Assembly (NCBI GenBank): GCA_028683635.1
Contig: JAQUHL010000063.1
Span: 1-8,643, forward strand
From: Candidatus Cloacimonadota bacterium
Lineage (GTDB): Bacteria > Cloacimonadota > Cloacimonadia > Cloacimonadales > Cloacimonadaceae
Direction: 5' to 3'
Length of the DNA: 8,643 bases
In this document: positions 6,813-8,643 of the stretch, piece by piece
How the letters are laid out: the number at the start of each line of letters is the position of its first letter
Numbering within the stretch: the stretch's first letter is position 1
The notes under the pieces: generated by a model
The model's input: the letters and a program-made list of their open reading frames with translations, nothing else
Database searches by the model: none
Told to the model about the DNA's origin: nothing
Program-made: the position numbers and the translations under genes

Positions 6813-7929
6813 CCCGGTCCTCGTCCGGTTCCGAGTTTGTATCCTGCCCGATAGTTTCCGCTGCAGGGGACTGTTCCGGGGCAAGGGCAGGAGAGCCATG
6901 TTTGCGGATCAGGTATTCCTTTAGCCAGCTTACCTTTTGTTCAAGCTCAGTTCCGGATGTGTCATGTTTGGCAAATTTGATCCTGTCGCAGAATCTGAGC
7001 AGTTCGATGTAGTCCTCCTGCTCCGCTCCCAGGAGGCTGTTCTTTCTGAGATATGCCTCAATCTCGCTTTGAGTCATCTCAATGGCACTGAAGGCGTATT
7101 CTTCTTCCAGATAGTTTCGAAGGGTCAACGAGAGCCGGAAACAGAAGGTCTTGTAATCCGCGCGGTAGAGCAAATCCTCACCCAAAAGAGCATCAAGCTG
7201 ATTGATAATCCGTTGCCACAAAGGTAGTTCCTGGCTTGCTTCAATGGCGATGGCAGCCGGGATTTTGGGCTTGGGTTTAATGCGCATCAGATGGATTAAA
7301 AGAATCGTCAGTACTAGGATGCCCGAGAACAGAAGTGCATACCAATAAATCTGATAGGGAATCTGATAGGGGTATTTCTGCAGGGGTTTGATATCTCTTA
7401 GGGTGGTATCCTGTTCACCTCTGACGGGCAGAACATAGACCCTGAAAGCATCGGTATATAGATCACCGGGGAATATCTGCGCAGGGACGACTCTCAACCT
7501 CGGAAAGCTCAAAGCTCCGGATTCCCAAACCGAGATATTCAGCTTCAGATAATCCTGGGTGGAGGGCGTTTTGATCACCTCCACACTTTCGACCCGGAAG
7601 CTGCTCAGGGTGTCCGGAACCACTACCTGCTTGAGAGGAACGGCATATTTGACGATCAGTTGGAAGTGGGAGCCTACAGAGAGGTTATCGGCATTTTCCA
7701 CACTCTGTTCGATCAGGGCATTGAGTCCCGATGCCAGAAATAGCATCAGCCCCAGGATCAACGCCTTGTATAGAGACCACTTTGAAATTTCATAATCAAA
7801 CGGGGTATGGGACAGCACCACATTCTTATCAAGGTGTGATAGGTGGGGAAGATGTCCTTTCAAAGTGCTGATAGGCTCAGTCACACTACCTGTAAACAAG
7901 CATCTGTATAAAAAGTTATTTCTCAACAT
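6802..7929 (-). CDS. BatD-like membrane protein between DUF58 and batA
   Basis: A 375-residue protein in the position where Bat operons carry a protein of BatD/DUF4381-like layout. Residues 54-72 form a hydrophobic signal or anchor. Residues 75-190 are a beta-rich presumably periplasmic part ending with LRDIKPLQ (177-184), a motif typical just before the membrane in these proteins. A membrane helix lies at about 195-216. Residues 217-340 are a helical cytoplasmic domain (TFCFRLSLTLRNYLEEEY, later FCDRIKFAKHD), and an acidic Pro/Glu tail ends the protein. I see no catalytic residues; it probably links the VWA proteins across the membrane. The odd part is the first 50 residues, which precede the hydrophobic segment and look unlike a normal signal-peptide start. 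The true start or an intact 5' frame is uncertain. It begins 5 bases after the DUF58 stop and overlaps batA by 11 bases. Confidence 0.75.
   Translation of the reverse strand: MLRNNFLYRCLFTGSVTEPISTLKGHLPHLSHLDKNVVLSHTPFDYEISKWSLYKALILGLMLFLASGLNALIEQSVENADNLSVGSHFQLIVKYAVPLKQVVVPDTLSSFRVESVEVIKTPSTQDYLKLNISVWESGALSFPRLRVVPAQIFPGDLYTDAFRVYVLPVRGEQDTTLRDIKPLQKYPYQIPYQIYWYALLFSGILVLTILLIHLMRIKPKPKIPAAIAIEASQELPLWQRIINQLDALLGEDLLYRADYKTFCFRLSLTLRNYLEEEYAFSAIEMTQSEIEAYLRKNSLLGAEQEDYIELLRFCDRIKFAKHDTSGTELEQKVSWLKEYLIRKHGSPALAPEQSPAAETIGQDTNSEPDEDRDAD
6818..6822 (-). promoter_or_regulatory. Ribosome binding site GAGGA deciding the batA start
   Basis: GAGGA lies 5 bases upstream of the ATG at 6812-6810, inside the last codons of the preceding gene. 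It supports the 332-residue BatA over the longer frame and suggests coupled translation. Confidence 0.6.
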
Positions 7930-7934
7930 AGTAA

Positions 7935-8643
7935 CTACCTGCGGAATTGCCTTTTCCTTTGGGCAAAGAAGGTGCGTAAAGACCCAATATAGGGCTCGGA
8001 ACTTCTCAGCCTCAGAAGATCCACCTTCAGCCGCTTCATTTCAGCTTCCAGATTGCTTTGCTCGGTCTTGACGATGCGGGCATACTTTTCTCTGAGTTTG
8101 GCATCGGAGCTATTGACCAGGATCTCCTCTCCGCTTTCGGGATCTTTCAATCTCAGGATTCCCGCCCTGGGCAGGACAAACTCGGCAGCGTCCAGCACCT
8201 GGATTCCGATCACATCGTGTTTTTGGGCCAGGGCTTGCAACCTTTTTTCATATCCCTTGTCCATAAAATCGGATAGTATGAAGACGATGCTTTTCTTCTT
8301 CAGCAGGCGTGAGGCATATTCAAAAGCGGAAGCAAGCGAGGTTTTTGGAGATTTGGGCTCCAGATAGAGGATATCGCGGATGATTTGCAGGGTGTGGTTT
8401 CTTCCCTTGCGGGGGGCCAGGTATTTCTCCGGCCGGTCGGAAAACATCAGCATACCCACTTTGTCCTGATTGGAAAGCGCAGAAAAGGAGAGCACGGCTG
8501 CAATCTCTGCCTGGCGTTCTTTTTTGAACATCTCCCTGGTACCAAAGCTCTGGGACGCACTGATATCAACGAGGAAGAGGATATTGAGCTCCCTGGTCTC
8601 CCGGTATTTTTTGATGTAGGGCATGCCAAAACGGGCCGAGACG
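7935..8643 (-). CDS. DUF58 protein with VWA-like domain, 5' end cut off
   Basis: The C-terminal 235 residues of a DUF58 protein; the frame stays open to the right edge. Upstream of the first ATG (8624) the reading VSARFG continues in frame, matching the family signature WNxSARxGxPxxKxxxE, so 8624 is internal and not the start. The VWA-like metal site is present: DISAS at residues 26-30 of the visible part, T101 (SPKTSL) and D125 (LSDFMD). The domain continues with FSALSNQDKVGMLMF and ends in a basic tail (RKRQFRR). DUF58 proteins are cytoplasmic partners of MoxR AAA+ ATPases and sit upstream of the bat genes in many operons. The missing N-terminal part and the expected moxR gene would lie to the right of the window. 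Its stop is 5 bases before the next start. Confidence 0.92.
   Translation of the reverse strand, partial: VSARFGMPYIKKYRETRELNILFLVDISASQSFGTREMFKKERQAEIAAVLSFSALSNQDKVGMLMFSDRPEKYLAPRKGRNHTLQIIRDILYLEPKSPKTSLASAFEYASRLLKKKSIVFILSDFMDKGYEKRLQALAQKHDVIGIQVLDAAEFVLPRAGILRLKDPESGEEILVNSSDAKLREKYARIVKTEQSNLEAEMKRLKVDLLRLRSSEPYIGSLRTFFAQRKRQFRR

Noticed and set aside
6813..6899. Upstream extension of BatA by 29 codons
   Set aside because: Arg-rich leader with no BatA character lying inside the preceding gene; the ATG at 6812 has GAGGA 5 bases upstream and gives the usual length and membrane start.
8622..8624. ATG at 8624 as the start of the DUF58 protein
   Set aside because: The frame continues upstream with VSARFG, part of the family signature, so the gene is truncated by the window edge.

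Overview
The window is almost entirely one minus-strand gene cluster: the membrane-linked von Willebrand factor A (VWA) and TPR system known as the Bat (Bacteroides aerotolerance) operon. Read right to left (the direction of transcription) it holds a DUF58 protein cut by the right edge, a membrane protein with a periplasmic beta-rich part and a cytoplasmic helical part, BatA, BatB, BatC, BatD and BatE. These seven genes are packed with overlaps or gaps of a few bases from 8643 to 1714. A secreted single-Cache-domain protein follows at 1558-1043. Then comes about 560 bp without a recognisable gene (481-1042), and a last minus-strand gene that runs off the left edge.

The left-edge gene was found by reading frames by hand. 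It is open from an ATG at 480 to base 1, and the part upstream of a well-placed internal start (282) encodes a cysteine cluster with protein-like character. I do not recognise its family.

Organism: base composition is roughly balanced. The DUF58 / BatD-like / BatA-B-C-D-E order is typical of the Bacteroidota and relatives (FCB group), and is also seen in spirochaetes. Translation starts follow Shine-Dalgarno sites (AAGGAG, GGAGG), which is less typical of core Bacteroidota, so a relative such as Cloacimonadota is a reasonable guess. The sequence alone does not prove it.

How the genes fit together: DUF58, BatA and BatB carry metal-ion-dependent adhesion site (MIDAS) motifs DxSxS with the additional Thr and Asp intact. 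BatA and BatB hold their VWA domains between transmembrane helices near both ends. BatC and BatE bring TPR scaffolds, and BatE also an SH3-like domain. BatD and the BatD-like protein present beta-rich domains on the outer face of the membrane. In known systems a MoxR-type AAA+ ATPase drives these VWA proteins; its gene would be expected just beyond the right edge. The near-continuous stop/start overlaps suggest translational coupling of a multi-protein envelope complex. The phenotype in this organism cannot be read from the sequence. Most of the window is a well-known, intact operon. The least explained parts are the left-edge cysteine-cluster gene, the 5' end of the BatD-like gene, the standalone Cache protein and the structured intergenic DNA.
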